A DNA stretch of 64,000 nt from Streptomyces echinatus (GTDB taxonomy: Bacteria > Actinomycetota > Actinomycetes > Streptomycetales > Streptomycetaceae): contig NZ_JACHJK010000016.1 of NCBI RefSeq assembly GCF_014203595.1, positions 124,001 to 188,000 of the forward strand, in the 5' to 3' direction. The position numbers were made by a program, and so were the translations under genes. Of the stretch, positions 16,549-24,735 are shown piece by piece. Numbering within the stretch: position 1 is the stretch's first letter; each line of letters begins with the position of its first letter. The notes beneath the pieces are model-generated. The model was not told the DNA's origin, searched no databases, and worked only from the letters and a program-made list of their open reading frames with translations.

Positions 16549-17367
16549 ATGCCCAGAACGACGCAGCGTCAGCTCGATTCGTTAGACGAGACGCCGGCCG
16601 AGCCCGTACGGGGTCGTCGTGCCGTCCCCGGAAGGTCCCGGCCGACGATGATGCCGCTGCGGTCAGCCGTCGCGCTGTGCACCGCAGCCGTCCTCGCGGC
16701 CACCGTCGCCGGGTGCGGCGGCGGTTCCGAGGCCGCCGCACCCGGGAGCGAGCCGTCGGCGCCCGTCGCCCGGGCGAACGTCGCCGAGGACACCACGACG
16801 CTGAGGCAGCTCAACGGCCTCGACGAGACCCCGGCCGAGCTGTCCGACGCGACGCTCATCCTCGTCGACTACCAGAACACCTACACCGACGGCGTGATGG
16901 AACTCGACGGCTGGCAGCCCGCGGTCGACAACGCCGAGGCCCTGCTGAAGCGGGCCCGCGAGGCGGGCACCCCGGTCATCCACATCGTCGACAAGGGCTA
17001 CGACCTCAAGTCGAAGGCCGGTCGGATCATCCCGGCGCTCAAACCCGTCAAGGGTGAGCCGGTCGTCGTGAAGAGTGTTCCGAACGCGTTCCACGACACC
17101 GGTCTCGCCGAGAAGGTCAAGAAGGCCGGGCACAAGAATGTGATCGTCGCCGGGTTCATGACCAACATGTGCGTGCTGTTCACCGCACAGGGCGCCTTCC
17201 TCAACGGTTACCGGCCGACCGTGGTCGCCGACGCCTCGGCCACCCGGCCGCTGCCGCTGAAGGGCAGCCCGAACGGCATCCCCGCGAAGCAGGTCCACGA
17301 GGCCGCTCTCGCCACGGTCCAGGACCTCTACGGAGTCGTGGTGCCGTCGCAGAAGTCCCTGACCTGA
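16549..17367 (+). CDS. Isochorismatase-like hydrolase with a lipoprotein signal and duplicated N-terminal tag
   Basis: The C-terminal 185 residues are a cysteine hydrolase of the isochorismatase fold: catalytic Asp in LILVDYQNTY, Lys in the VVVKSVPNAF region, and Cys in GFMTNMCVLFTA preceded by the cis-peptide pattern. They follow a signal peptide with a lipobox (VALCTAAVLAATVAGC). Export is unusual for this normally cytosolic family. Upstream of the signal peptide the frame starts with PRTTQRQLDSLDETPAE, which nearly repeats TTLRQLNGLDETPAE after the lipobox, as if the leader had been inserted into a duplicated N-terminus. The start at 16549 has AGGTGG 6 bases upstream; a second possible start is the ATG pair at 16648, which gives a normal signal peptide. 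Substrate unknown. Confidence 0.8.
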   Translation: MPRTTQRQLDSLDETPAEPVRGRRAVPGRSRPTMMPLRSAVALCTAAVLAATVAGCGGGSEAAAPGSEPSAPVARANVAEDTTTLRQLNGLDETPAELSDATLILVDYQNTYTDGVMELDGWQPAVDNAEALLKRAREAGTPVIHIVDKGYDLKSKAGRIIPALKPVKGEPVVVKSVPNAFHDTGLAEKVKKAGHKNVIVAGFMTNMCVLFTAQGAFLNGYRPTVVADASATRPLPLKGSPNGIPAKQVHEAALATVQDLYGVVVPSQKSLT

Positions 17368-17511
17368 GAACGGCGTCCGGTCGGCCGGCGCTCTCCCCAC
17401 GATCGAAACCACTTCCGGGCCTCCCCCACGCCTGTCCCCCCACCCTGAACTCCCCCCACATCTTTCCCCCCACCCCGCAGAAACCGATCACTCACCATGG
17501 AAAGACGGGGC

Positions 17512-18642
17512 ATGGCAACTCGTAGAGGATTTCTGGGTACCGTTTCGGCAGCAGGGGCAGCCACCTTCCTCACACAGACACAAGCGGCCACCAGCGCGTC
17601 GGCCGCACCGGCCGCGACCGACGAGAAGGCGGCACGGGACGCGATACGCAACGTCAACGCCGGAATGCGCTCCAACTACGCGACTCTCAAAGCCGAGTTG
17701 GTCAAACACCTCAGCCCGGTCATCATCGTTCAGAACAACGCCGTCGGCGGGCGTTTCACCCTGATCAACAACGGGGTGCGGGTCGAGACGGTCGACCCGG
17801 TTCCCGAGTACTTCGAGCTGGCCAAGTCCATCGCCCACATTCCCCTGGGCATCTACTCCGTGCTCGCCGCCTACCTCGGCGACCAGGTGCCCAACATCCC
17901 CAACGCGGAGCGCATCGACCCGCACGACCTGGACATGGTCGCGTTCAAGACCCCGGGCGACAAGGGCTGGATCACTCCGCTGAACACCTACCGGACCACG
18001 CTCGGTTCGGCTCTCACCAAGCTCCCCACCGCGAACCTCCCGGACGACCTGTACACCTCCTGCGACAAGATCCTCACGGAGGCCGTCAAGTTCATCGACG
18101 CGATCGTCAAGGCGCAGTCGTTCGACATGGTGACGTACAACCGGTTCGCGGCGAGCGTCTACCCGTCCATCCGCGTCAACATGACCTTCGCCGCCACCGC
18201 GCAGATCACCGGCATCGAGGGGCTGATGAAGCGGTGGCGCACGCTGATCGGTGAGCAGGCGTGGAGCGACCTGTACGTCACGGTGCTGTCGATCTGGACG
18301 ACGTCCGAACTGAACCAGGCGTCCATCATCATCCGCCGCACCATGAACCAGGCGAAGGTGGCCACCCACCTGATCGACCTGCCCACCGTGGAGACCCCCT
18401 CGGACCCGATCGCGGTGGCCCTGGACAACCTGGCGCGCATCGTCCAGGACAACGTGGCCGCCGAGATGGTCTTCAACGCCGACCTCGAAGTCGCCGATGC
18501 CCTCAAGGGCAAGGAAGACCTGTTGTCGGACGAGATCCTGAAGCAGATCGGCGGTACGGCGCCCGCCGCCGGGACGGCCGCCTTCGGCACGGCGGCGGCC
18601 GCGGGGGCCTGCCCGGTCACCGGGCGCACCGCAGCCGTGTAG
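17512..18642 (+). CDS. Tat-exported protein of unknown function
   Basis: A 376-residue protein with a clear twin-arginine signal (TRRGFLGTVSAAGAATFL) and a cleavage region around SASAAPAA. The mature part is long, helical and not recognised; it has segments such as NNAVGGRFTLINNGVRVETV and RRTMNQAKVATHLIDLPTV and ends in an Ala/Gly-rich tail. I chose the ATG at 17512, preceded by GGAAAG at 7 bases, over the ATG at 17497, which has no ribosome site. The Tat route suggests a protein that folds or binds a cofactor before export. It follows the isochorismatase-like lipoprotein by about 145 bases on the same strand, so the two could share a transcript. Function unknown. Confidence 0.75.
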   Translation: MATRRGFLGTVSAAGAATFLTQTQAATSASAAPAATDEKAARDAIRNVNAGMRSNYATLKAELVKHLSPVIIVQNNAVGGRFTLINNGVRVETVDPVPEYFELAKSIAHIPLGIYSVLAAYLGDQVPNIPNAERIDPHDLDMVAFKTPGDKGWITPLNTYRTTLGSALTKLPTANLPDDLYTSCDKILTEAVKFIDAIVKAQSFDMVTYNRFAASVYPSIRVNMTFAATAQITGIEGLMKRWRTLIGEQAWSDLYVTVLSIWTTSELNQASIIIRRTMNQAKVATHLIDLPTVETPSDPIAVALDNLARIVQDNVAAEMVFNADLEVADALKGKEDLLSDEILKQIGGTAPAAGTAAFGTAAAAGACPVTGRTAAV

Positions 18643-18668
18643 TCGGCCGCAGCCGCGATCACCGGACG

Positions 18669-18695
18669 CCCCCTGGCTCCTCGCGGGTCAGGGGG
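18669..18695. terminator. Hairpin between convergent genes
   Basis: CCCCCTG and CAGGGGG form a 7-base stem around a 13-base loop, between the Tat-exported protein gene and the rhomboid-like gene that converge here. It could serve both. Confidence 0.4.
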
Positions 18696-18765
18696 TGCGG
18701 CGGCCTGCGCACCGCACGGAGGCACGCCCCTGGCGCGAGCGTCGCGGCGACTCCGCCGGGCCGGA

Positions 18766-19710
18766 TCAGCTTTCCAGTGAGGACACCGGAACCTTGGGCT
18801 GGTCGGCTCCGGGACGGTCGGGGATCGCCGGGGCGGACGCGGGAGCCGGAAGCGCGAGGGCGGGCCGGGCCCCTCGCGGGGGCAGCGGGGAGCCTGCGGT
18901 CGTGCGTCGCGGCCGCACCCCTCGGCCGTGCAGAAGCCCGAGGACGATCGCCGTGCCGACGGCGATCAGATGCTCGCGGCCGGCCAGGTTGGGAACGGCG
19001 AAGGACTCCCACACCATCGAGCCGCCGGTCAGCGTGAACAGCACGGGCGCGCGCCGGATCACGGCGAGGTAGGTGAACAGGCCCACGACGGCCGCGGAGG
19101 GACCGGTGTCGAGCACATGCCCGGCCTCGGGCGGCAGTCCGAACCCCCACAGCCCGGGCCCCGTCGCGACCATCAGCCGGGCGGTGAAGGTGCCGGCCAG
19201 GGTGGCGGCGTAGGCGACCGCCAGCGTCCTGGCCCGGCCCAGGGTCAGTTCGGCGAGGGCGAAGGCGAGGAAGAGCTGGGTGATGCCGCCCCACACCGGC
19301 AGGTCGAGTGCCGGGACGTACAGCGACACGGGGGTGCGCAGCAGGGACAGCCACAGCGGCAGGTCGGCCTGGACACCGCCGAGCCGCCGCACCCACACCT
19401 CTCCGGCGGGGTGCTGGGCGATGTCGTGGAAGAGGATCACGCCGAACGCGGCGACGAACGCCAGCAGCAGCCCGGACGGTCCGCGACGCGCGAGCCGCCG
19501 CACCGGTTCGACGACGATGGAGTGCCACTCGGCCCGCAGCGTGCGCCAGGTGAACCGGGCGAGGCGCGCGGGAAGCGGGCGGACGCGCGCGGTGGGCCCG
19601 TCAGGGGTCATGCGACGCGGCAGCCCATCACCGTCGGCTCCCCCGTCATGCGCCTCTCCCCCCTGGCCTCGCTCCCGGTGGTCCGACCGGGCGAGGCGTT
19701 TGTCCGTCAT
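18766..19710 (-). CDS. Rhomboid-like multi-pass membrane protein
   Basis: A 314-residue protein with about six membrane segments (LLLAFVAAFGVILFHDIAQ, LFLAFALAELTL, AVAYAATLAGTFTARLM, AAVVGLFTYLAVI and others). The segment DTGPSAAVVGL matches the GxSx serine loop position of rhomboid intramembrane proteases, and GTFTARLM fits the preceding helix. The usual catalytic His helix is not obvious, so it may be an inactive rhomboid-like protein. The cytoplasmic ends are charged and Pro-rich. The ATG at 19710 has GGAAAG at 6 bases, better than the internal ATG at 19611. It stands alone, convergent with the Tat protein gene. Confidence 0.65.
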   Translation of the reverse strand: MTDKRLARSDHRERGQGGEAHDGGADGDGLPRRMTPDGPTARVRPLPARLARFTWRTLRAEWHSIVVEPVRRLARRGPSGLLLAFVAAFGVILFHDIAQHPAGEVWVRRLGGVQADLPLWLSLLRTPVSLYVPALDLPVWGGITQLFLAFALAELTLGRARTLAVAYAATLAGTFTARLMVATGPGLWGFGLPPEAGHVLDTGPSAAVVGLFTYLAVIRRAPVLFTLTGGSMVWESFAVPNLAGREHLIAVGTAIVLGLLHGRGVRPRRTTAGSPLPPRGARPALALPAPASAPAIPDRPGADQPKVPVSSLES

Positions 19711-20116
19711 CGGTTTCTTTCCGTCACCATCGTACGGATGTACGGATCACGACCCTGGTCAGGGACAGTTCAGCGAGCCGGCAGGCAGGGGTCAAGTTCC
19801 GTGGCGCACCCCGCGGGTGTGGGAAGACCCACAGGCGCGTGGCGCGAAAAATGGAGGTCATGCAGGCAACCCGCGCCCTCGCGTTTCCGTCCCCGGCCGG
19901 GCCGTCCTCGGCAAACGTCGAGGCGCGGCCGAGGCGAGGCGAGGCGGGGCGCGCCTTGACTTCGTGTGCGCTCCAACTCGTAGCGTCACGGACAGCGCGC
20001 AGGCCCCCGGGCCCGGCCTCTCCCACGGGATGCCGGGCGCCGGAATCCGTCGCTAGATGGAAGGAGGCCTTCGCGCCCGGGAGAACGACGAACGAGTGTG
20101 CACGAAAGGACCTCCC

Positions 20117-21106
20117 ATGCAGAAGCGCAGCCTGCGGGACCTCCAGGTATCGGCCATCGGCCTCGGATGCATGGGGATGTCCGCCTTCTACGGCACCGCG
20201 GACCAGGAGGAGGGCGTCGCGACCATCCGGCGCGCCCTCGACCTCGGCATCGACTTCCTCGACACCGCGCAGGTCTACGGCCCGCTCACCAACGAGTCGC
20301 TGGTCGGCGAGGCGATACGCGGGCACCGCGACGAGTACGTGATCGCGACGAAGTTCAACTACCGCATGGACGACGCCGTGCCCGGCGACATGAGCACGCT
20401 CGGCCGCCAGGACGGCTCGGCCGAGCACGTCCGCAGCTCGGTGCACGGGTCGCTGGAGCGGCTGGGCACCGACCGCATCGACCTCTACTACCAGCACCGT
20501 GTCGACCCGGACGTGCCCATCGAGGAGACGGTCGGCGCGCTGGGCGAGCTGGTCGCCGAGGGCAAGGTGCGGTACATCGGGCTGAGCGAGGCGAGCGCAG
20601 AGACCATCCGGCGTGCCCACGCCGTCCACCCGGTCACCGCCGTGCAGAGCGAGTACTCGCTGTGGACGCGGGACGTGGAGGCCGAGGTGCTGCCGGCCTG
20701 CCGGGAGCTGGGCATCGGGTTCGTGCCGTACTCGCCGCTCGGCCGCGGGTTCCTCGCGGGCCGCTTCACCTCGCCCGACGAGCTGGACGAGAACGACTTC
20801 CGCCGCAACAATCCGCGCTTCACGGAAGCCAACCTGAAGGCGAATCTGCGGCTGGCGGAGAAGGTGAAGGAGATCGCGGCGGAGAAGGACGTCACGCCGG
20901 CCCAGCTGGCCATCGCCTGGGTGCTGGCGCAGGGCGAGGACCTGGTGCCGATCCCGGGAACCAAGCGGCGCAGCTACCTGGAGCAGAACGCCGGTGCGGT
21001 CGGCATCGAGCTGACCGAGGAGGACCTGGCCCGCATCGACGCGGAGCTGCCCGAGGTGGCGGGTGAGCGGTACGACGAGGCGGGGATGCGGGCGGTGAAT
21101 CGCTAG
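20117..21106 (+). CDS. Aldo/keto reductase
   Basis: A 329-residue NADPH-dependent oxidoreductase of the aldo/keto reductase superfamily, yeast-pyridoxal-reductase-like subgroup. Catalytic residues are Asp and Tyr in FLDTAQVYGPLTNE, Lys in VIATKFNY and His in LYYQHRVDPDVP. GLGCMGMS and the nucleotide-binding end VPIPGTKRRSYLEQN are standard. The start at 20117 is fixed by GAAAGGA 6 bases upstream; the frame is open further but without a ribosome site. It is a single gene, 400 bases from both neighbours. Natural substrate cannot be told; related enzymes reduce aldehydes and ketones. Confidence 0.93.
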   Translation: MQKRSLRDLQVSAIGLGCMGMSAFYGTADQEEGVATIRRALDLGIDFLDTAQVYGPLTNESLVGEAIRGHRDEYVIATKFNYRMDDAVPGDMSTLGRQDGSAEHVRSSVHGSLERLGTDRIDLYYQHRVDPDVPIEETVGALGELVAEGKVRYIGLSEASAETIRRAHAVHPVTAVQSEYSLWTRDVEAEVLPACRELGIGFVPYSPLGRGFLAGRFTSPDELDENDFRRNNPRFTEANLKANLRLAEKVKEIAAEKDVTPAQLAIAWVLAQGEDLVPIPGTKRRSYLEQNAGAVGIELTEEDLARIDAELPEVAGERYDEAGMRAVNR

Positions 21107-21516
21107 CGGTCGCTGGGCGGGCCGTCGCGGGACGTGAGTGCGGAGCGTTGCCGGCGGGCGTCCGCGGGTGCGTCGTGGCCGGTCGCGCAGTTCCCCGCGC
21201 CCCTTTCGAGGCGATCCGGTCGGCCCCCTTCTGATACCGGCCGGTGCGGCTGGCTGCCGGTGGGCGTGGCTTGGGGCGTGGTTCCTCGGTGTCCGTTTTG
21301 CAGGGTTTCCCGGCGTGGTGTTGGTCACGTGCGGTGGCCCTTCACAGGGCCGGGGCGGGACTGTCCGGGAGGGGCTGTGAGGAACCCCACGCGTCGGTCA
21401 ACCGGCGTGTGGGCCAGGTGTGTTCGGGGCTTCGGGGCGGGGCGGCGGACGTCTGGGCGGTGGTCGGGGCGACCCGTCTGCCACGATGGTCTTCGCCCTG
21501 ACCAGGCGGCCCGGCC
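21107..21516. other. Intergenic region before the MFS gene
   Basis: About 410 bases without a recognisable gene. It includes GCGCAGTTCCCCGCGCCCCT (21184-21203), a sequence that recurs in Streptomyces intergenic regions near transcription ends and that may act as a terminator for the aldo/keto reductase. The rest is GC-rich with no clear promoter. Confidence 0.4.
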
Positions 21517-22917
21517 GTGCAGCGCAGCCGGACCGAAGGGATCCGCCGGTCACTCCCCCTCTCGGTTGTCGAGTACCTCTCCGTGGCCTCTTCCTCTGCC
21601 CTGCCCACGTCCACGCCCCCCACCGCCCCGGCCTCGCGTTCGCCGTGGCGGTCCCTGCGCCACCGGAGCATGCGCTGGTGGTCGGCGGCCAACCTCGTCT
21701 CCAACGCCGGTACCTGGATGCAGCTCACGGTGCAGAACCTGCTCGTGCTGCACATCACGGGCTCGGCGGCGGCGACCGGTCTGTCGATGTCCGTCCAGGC
21801 GGCGCCCGCGCTGTTCGTGAGCCTGCTCGGCGGCGCGGCCGTGGACCGCTGGCCCCGGAAGCTGACGGTCGCCGTCAGCCAGGCCCTGCTCGGCGCGGTG
21901 GCCTTCACGACGGCCCTGCTCGTGGCGCTGGACCGGATCGACCTGACGGTGCTCATGGTGCTGGCGGCCGTGACCGGCATCATCGCCACCGTCGACGGGC
22001 CCGCCTGCGCCCTGCTCGGCAACGATCTGGTGCCCGTGGCGGACGTGCCGTCCGCGATCGGGGTGGGCGCCCTGGTGCACAGCGCGGGCCGGCTGGCCGG
22101 CACCGCCCTGGCCGGGATGACCGTCGCCTTCCTCGGCACCTCCGCCGCCTACGCCGCCAACGGGCTGTCGTTCCTGTTCGTGGCGTCGGTGGTGCCGTTC
22201 CTGCGCCCGGCCCCCGGGGCCGCACAGGAGCCGCCGGCCGAACCCCGGAAGGCGCCGGCGTGTGCGGGGATGACCGTGCGGGAGGGCCTGACCTTCTTCG
22301 TGCGCAGGCCCCGGCTGGTCGCCCTCGCGGGCATCACCGGGATCAGTTCCGTCTTCGGCCGCAACTACGGCCTGACCCTCGCCGTCCTCGTCACCGGGCC
22401 GCTGGCCGGCGGCGCCGGGGCGTTCGGCACGGTCTCCACGGTGCTGGCCGTCGGCGGCATCCTCGGCGCGGTCCTGGGTGCCCGGCTGCGCAGGCCGTCG
22501 GTGCGGACCGTGGGCCTGCTGGCGGCGGCGGGCGCGCTGCTCCAGGTCGTCGCGGGACTGTCGCCGTCGCTGGCCGTGCTGCTGGTGCTGGTGCTGCCGA
22601 TGGCGATCGTGGAGTCCGTGTCCGACACCGCCGGTACGGCCGTGCTGCAGACCGATCCGCCGCCGCATCTGCGCGGCCGGGTGCTCGGGGTGTGGGCCAG
22701 CATCGGCACGGTGTGGGGCCTCGGCGGGCCGCCCTTGCTGGGTCTGCTCATGGAGTGGGCCGGGGCGCGCGGCGCCCTGGTCGCGGGCGGGCTGCTGATC
22801 GCCGGGTCGATCGGCGCGGGCCTGCTGGTGCGCCGTCGCGGCGGCACGGTGGCCCTGACGCCGGCCCCGAAGTGCGGCGACGTGACCGGCCGGGAGGCCC
22901 TGGGCACGGCGGCCTGA
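21517..22917 (+). CDS. MFS efflux transporter (EntS/MFS_3-like)
   Basis: A protein of up to 466 residues with about twelve membrane segments, of the major facilitator subgroup related to enterobactin exporter EntS. Typical segments are WWSAANLVSNAGTWMQLTVQ, the loop 2-3 motif GGAAVDRWPRKL, and AYAANGLSFLFVASVVPFL; the central cytoplasmic loop is Pro/Ala-rich. The start is uncertain: GTG at 21517 has AGGCGG upstream, while a GTG at 21583 gives a more usual N-terminal length. It converges with the metallophosphoesterase gene. Substrate is unknown; no regulator is adjacent. Confidence 0.85.
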   Translation: MQRSRTEGIRRSLPLSVVEYLSVASSSALPTSTPPTAPASRSPWRSLRHRSMRWWSAANLVSNAGTWMQLTVQNLLVLHITGSAAATGLSMSVQAAPALFVSLLGGAAVDRWPRKLTVAVSQALLGAVAFTTALLVALDRIDLTVLMVLAAVTGIIATVDGPACALLGNDLVPVADVPSAIGVGALVHSAGRLAGTALAGMTVAFLGTSAAYAANGLSFLFVASVVPFLRPAPGAAQEPPAEPRKAPACAGMTVREGLTFFVRRPRLVALAGITGISSVFGRNYGLTLAVLVTGPLAGGAGAFGTVSTVLAVGGILGAVLGARLRRPSVRTVGLLAAAGALLQVVAGLSPSLAVLLVLVLPMAIVESVSDTAGTAVLQTDPPPHLRGRVLGVWASIGTVWGLGGPPLLGLLMEWAGARGALVAGGLLIAGSIGAGLLVRRRGGTVALTPAPKCGDVTGREALGTAA

Positions 22918-22925
22918 GCGGCCCC

Positions 22926-22943
22926 GTCCGGCGTCAGCCGGAC
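22926..22943. terminator. Shared hairpin between convergent genes
   Basis: GTCCGGC and GCCGGAC form a perfect 7-base stem around the loop GTCA. The hairpin lies between the stop of the MFS gene and the end of the metallophosphoesterase gene, whose stop codon is inside the loop. It can terminate in both directions. Confidence 0.5.
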
Positions 22944-23665
22944 CGGCCGGGCAGGTGGTACACGTGGAAGGCCTGCCCGATCACCGGCTGCGCGACATTG
23001 CGCACCCGGACGCCCCCGCTGGTCATGCCGTGCTCGGTGCCGGCGTGGGCGTGGCCGTGCACCGCGAGGTCGGCGCCGCCGGTGTCGATGGCCTCCGCGA
23101 GCAGATAGCTGCCGAGGAACGGATAGATCTCCAGCGGCTCCCCGGCCAGGGTGTCCGGGACGGGCGAGAAGTGGGTCAGCGCGATCCGCACGTCGCAGTC
23201 CGACTCCTCCAGGTCCTTCAGGGCTCCGTGCAGCGCGTCGGCGCACCGGCGGGTGTAGCGGACGAACTCCTTCATGAGCGGTTCGCCGAACTCCCCGGCG
23301 CAGCGGCCCACGAAGCCGCCGCCGAAGCCCTTGGTGCCGGCGACGCCGATCCGGGCGCCGTCGGAGGTGACGACGGCGGCCTGCCCTTCGAGGACGTGTG
23401 CGCCCGCGTCCCGGAGGATCGCTGTGACTTCCTCGGGACGTTCGTCGTGGTGGTCGTGGTTGCCGAGCACGGCGACGACGGGCACCTGGAGGTCCTTGAT
23501 CTCCCGGGCGACGATCGCGGCCTCCTCCGGTGTTCCGTGCCGGGTGAGGTCGCCGGCCAGCAGCAGGACGTCGGCGCAGCGGGGCAGGGTCTCGAAAGAG
23601 GGGCGGAGCGTGCCCTGGCTCTCGGGGCCCATGTGGATGTCCCCGACGGCCGCGACGCGGATCAT
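22934..23665 (-). CDS. Calcineurin-like metallophosphoesterase
   Basis: A 243-residue phosphoesterase with all dimetal motifs: GDIHMG (D-x-H), LLLAGDLTRHG (GD), VAVLGNHDHH (GNHD), LTHFSP and VHGHAHAG (GHxH). The start at 23665 has GGAGAGGA upstream and overlaps the stop of the BON gene by four bases (ATGA). It is the last of three translationally coupled genes (nucleotidyltransferase, BON, phosphoesterase). The substrate could be a nucleotide, a phosphoprotein or a small phosphodiester; the motifs do not decide. The tight coupling suggests that it works with the nucleotidyltransferase. Confidence 0.92.
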   Translation of the reverse strand: MIRVAAVGDIHMGPESQGTLRPSFETLPRCADVLLLAGDLTRHGTPEEAAIVAREIKDLQVPVVAVLGNHDHHDERPEEVTAILRDAGAHVLEGQAAVVTSDGARIGVAGTKGFGGGFVGRCAGEFGEPLMKEFVRYTRRCADALHGALKDLEESDCDVRIALTHFSPVPDTLAGEPLEIYPFLGSYLLAEAIDTGGADLAVHGHAHAGTEHGMTSGGVRVRNVAQPVIGQAFHVYHLPGRSG

Positions 23666-23940
23666 GTCAGGTCCTCTCCGTGGTCGGGCGAGGAGGTACC
23701 GGCGATGAGCAGGTCGCTGTGGACCGGATGCCCCGCCAGTTCCTCTCGGGCCATGCGCAGGATGTGGTCCCGGCACTGGGTGGACGGCACCGTGCCGGTC
23801 AGCAGGACCGCGTCACCGCGCAGCTCCAGCCGCACGCCCAGTTCCCCGAGATCCGAGGAGGCCAGGTGGTCGGCGAGGTGGGCGACGAGGTAGTCCAGGT
23901 TCCCCTCCGCCGACGGGGGCGGTGGGCTGGTGTCGGTCAT
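23662..23940 (-). CDS. Small BON-domain protein
   Basis: A 92-residue soluble protein. Residues 20-70 resemble a BON domain: a helix (DYLVAHLADHLASSD), then LGVRLELRGDAVLLTGTVPS and CRDHILRMAREEL, the alpha-beta-beta-alpha pattern with the conserved Gly of LTGTV. BON domains bind lipid or act as small interaction modules in stress proteins; here there is no signal peptide, so the protein should stay in the cytoplasm. Start and stop both overlap their neighbours by four bases (ATGA), placing it firmly between the nucleotidyltransferase and the phosphoesterase. Confidence 0.75.
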   Translation of the reverse strand: MTDTSPPPPSAEGNLDYLVAHLADHLASSDLGELGVRLELRGDAVLLTGTVPSTQCRDHILRMAREELAGHPVHSDLLIAGTSSPDHGEDLT

Positions 23941-24635
23941 GGCTGCCCCTTCCGGGCGTCGATGACGTTCAGCCGTTCGAGGAGGAAGAGGAAGGCGGCG
24001 GGCATGGGCTGGTCGCCGCAGGCGGCGCGTACCACGTCCCAGTCGACCTTCTCGCGGACGGCGCGGACGACCGGCAGGACCGATCCGAAGTCGCAGTAGT
24101 GCTCGGAGAAGGCGCTGATCAGGCTGTGGATCAGGTCGGTCGGGCACAGTACGGGCATGAGCACCGAGTCGACCGGCAGGACATGGGCCCGGTCGAGCAT
24201 GTCCCGGGTGACGGGCTGGTGCGCCAGCTCGAAGATGATGTCGACGTTCTGCCCGTGGCAGGTGGTCTTCAGCAGCCAGTCCTCCGGTGGGACGCGCACG
24301 TCGAGGCCGGCCTCGCGCAGGGTGCCGGCCACCGCGTCGGCGTCGTCGGGGAGGATGGCGAAGTCGGCGTCGTGCTGGAGGTAGCGGCTGCCGCCGTGGG
24401 CGTAGACGGCCACGCTCCCGGCGAGCGCGAAGGGGTGTCCGGCGCGTTTGAGGATGGCACCGATCTGCTTGGCGGCCTCCAGGATCGCCTGACTGCGGTC
24501 CTGTGGCAGTGCCGTGGGATCCGCGGCGGACGACGCGCACGCGCACGCCCCCCGGCCGGGCCCGTCCGAGGCGAGGCGGAGTTCGGTGACCTCCGATCGC
24601 CGGAGGGGCGCGGTTTCCTCCCCGTTCTCCGTCAT
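23937..24635 (-). CDS. Nucleotidyltransferase-fold protein
   Basis: A 232-residue protein with a nucleotidyltransferase core of the minimal/AbiEii-like type: helix then HPFALAGSVAVYAHGGSRYL and QHDADFAIL, that is G-S followed by the D-x-D metal motif, and a third acidic site at NVDIIFEL. The N-terminal 45 residues are a disordered leader with CACASS. The ATG at 24635 is preceded by GGAGAGG; an upstream GTG at 24653 also has a plausible site. It is the first of a three-gene coupled set and lies 100 bases downstream of an amino-acid permease on the same strand. It may modify RNA, protein or a small molecule; related enzymes include tRNA-targeting toxins and antibiotic-modifying enzymes. Confidence 0.8.
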   Translation of the reverse strand: MTENGEETAPLRRSEVTELRLASDGPGRGACACASSAADPTALPQDRSQAILEAAKQIGAILKRAGHPFALAGSVAVYAHGGSRYLQHDADFAILPDDADAVAGTLREAGLDVRVPPEDWLLKTTCHGQNVDIIFELAHQPVTRDMLDRAHVLPVDSVLMPVLCPTDLIHSLISAFSEHYCDFGSVLPVVRAVREKVDWDVVRAACGDQPMPAAFLFLLERLNVIDARKGQP

Positions 24636-24735
24636 GACCTCTCCATTCGGCACCCTTCGGCCCCGGGCGGCCGGAGCGGCCCCGGGGCAGTACGGGTACC
24701 CGGCGCGCTGCCACCGACACAGCGCGCGGCGGGCC

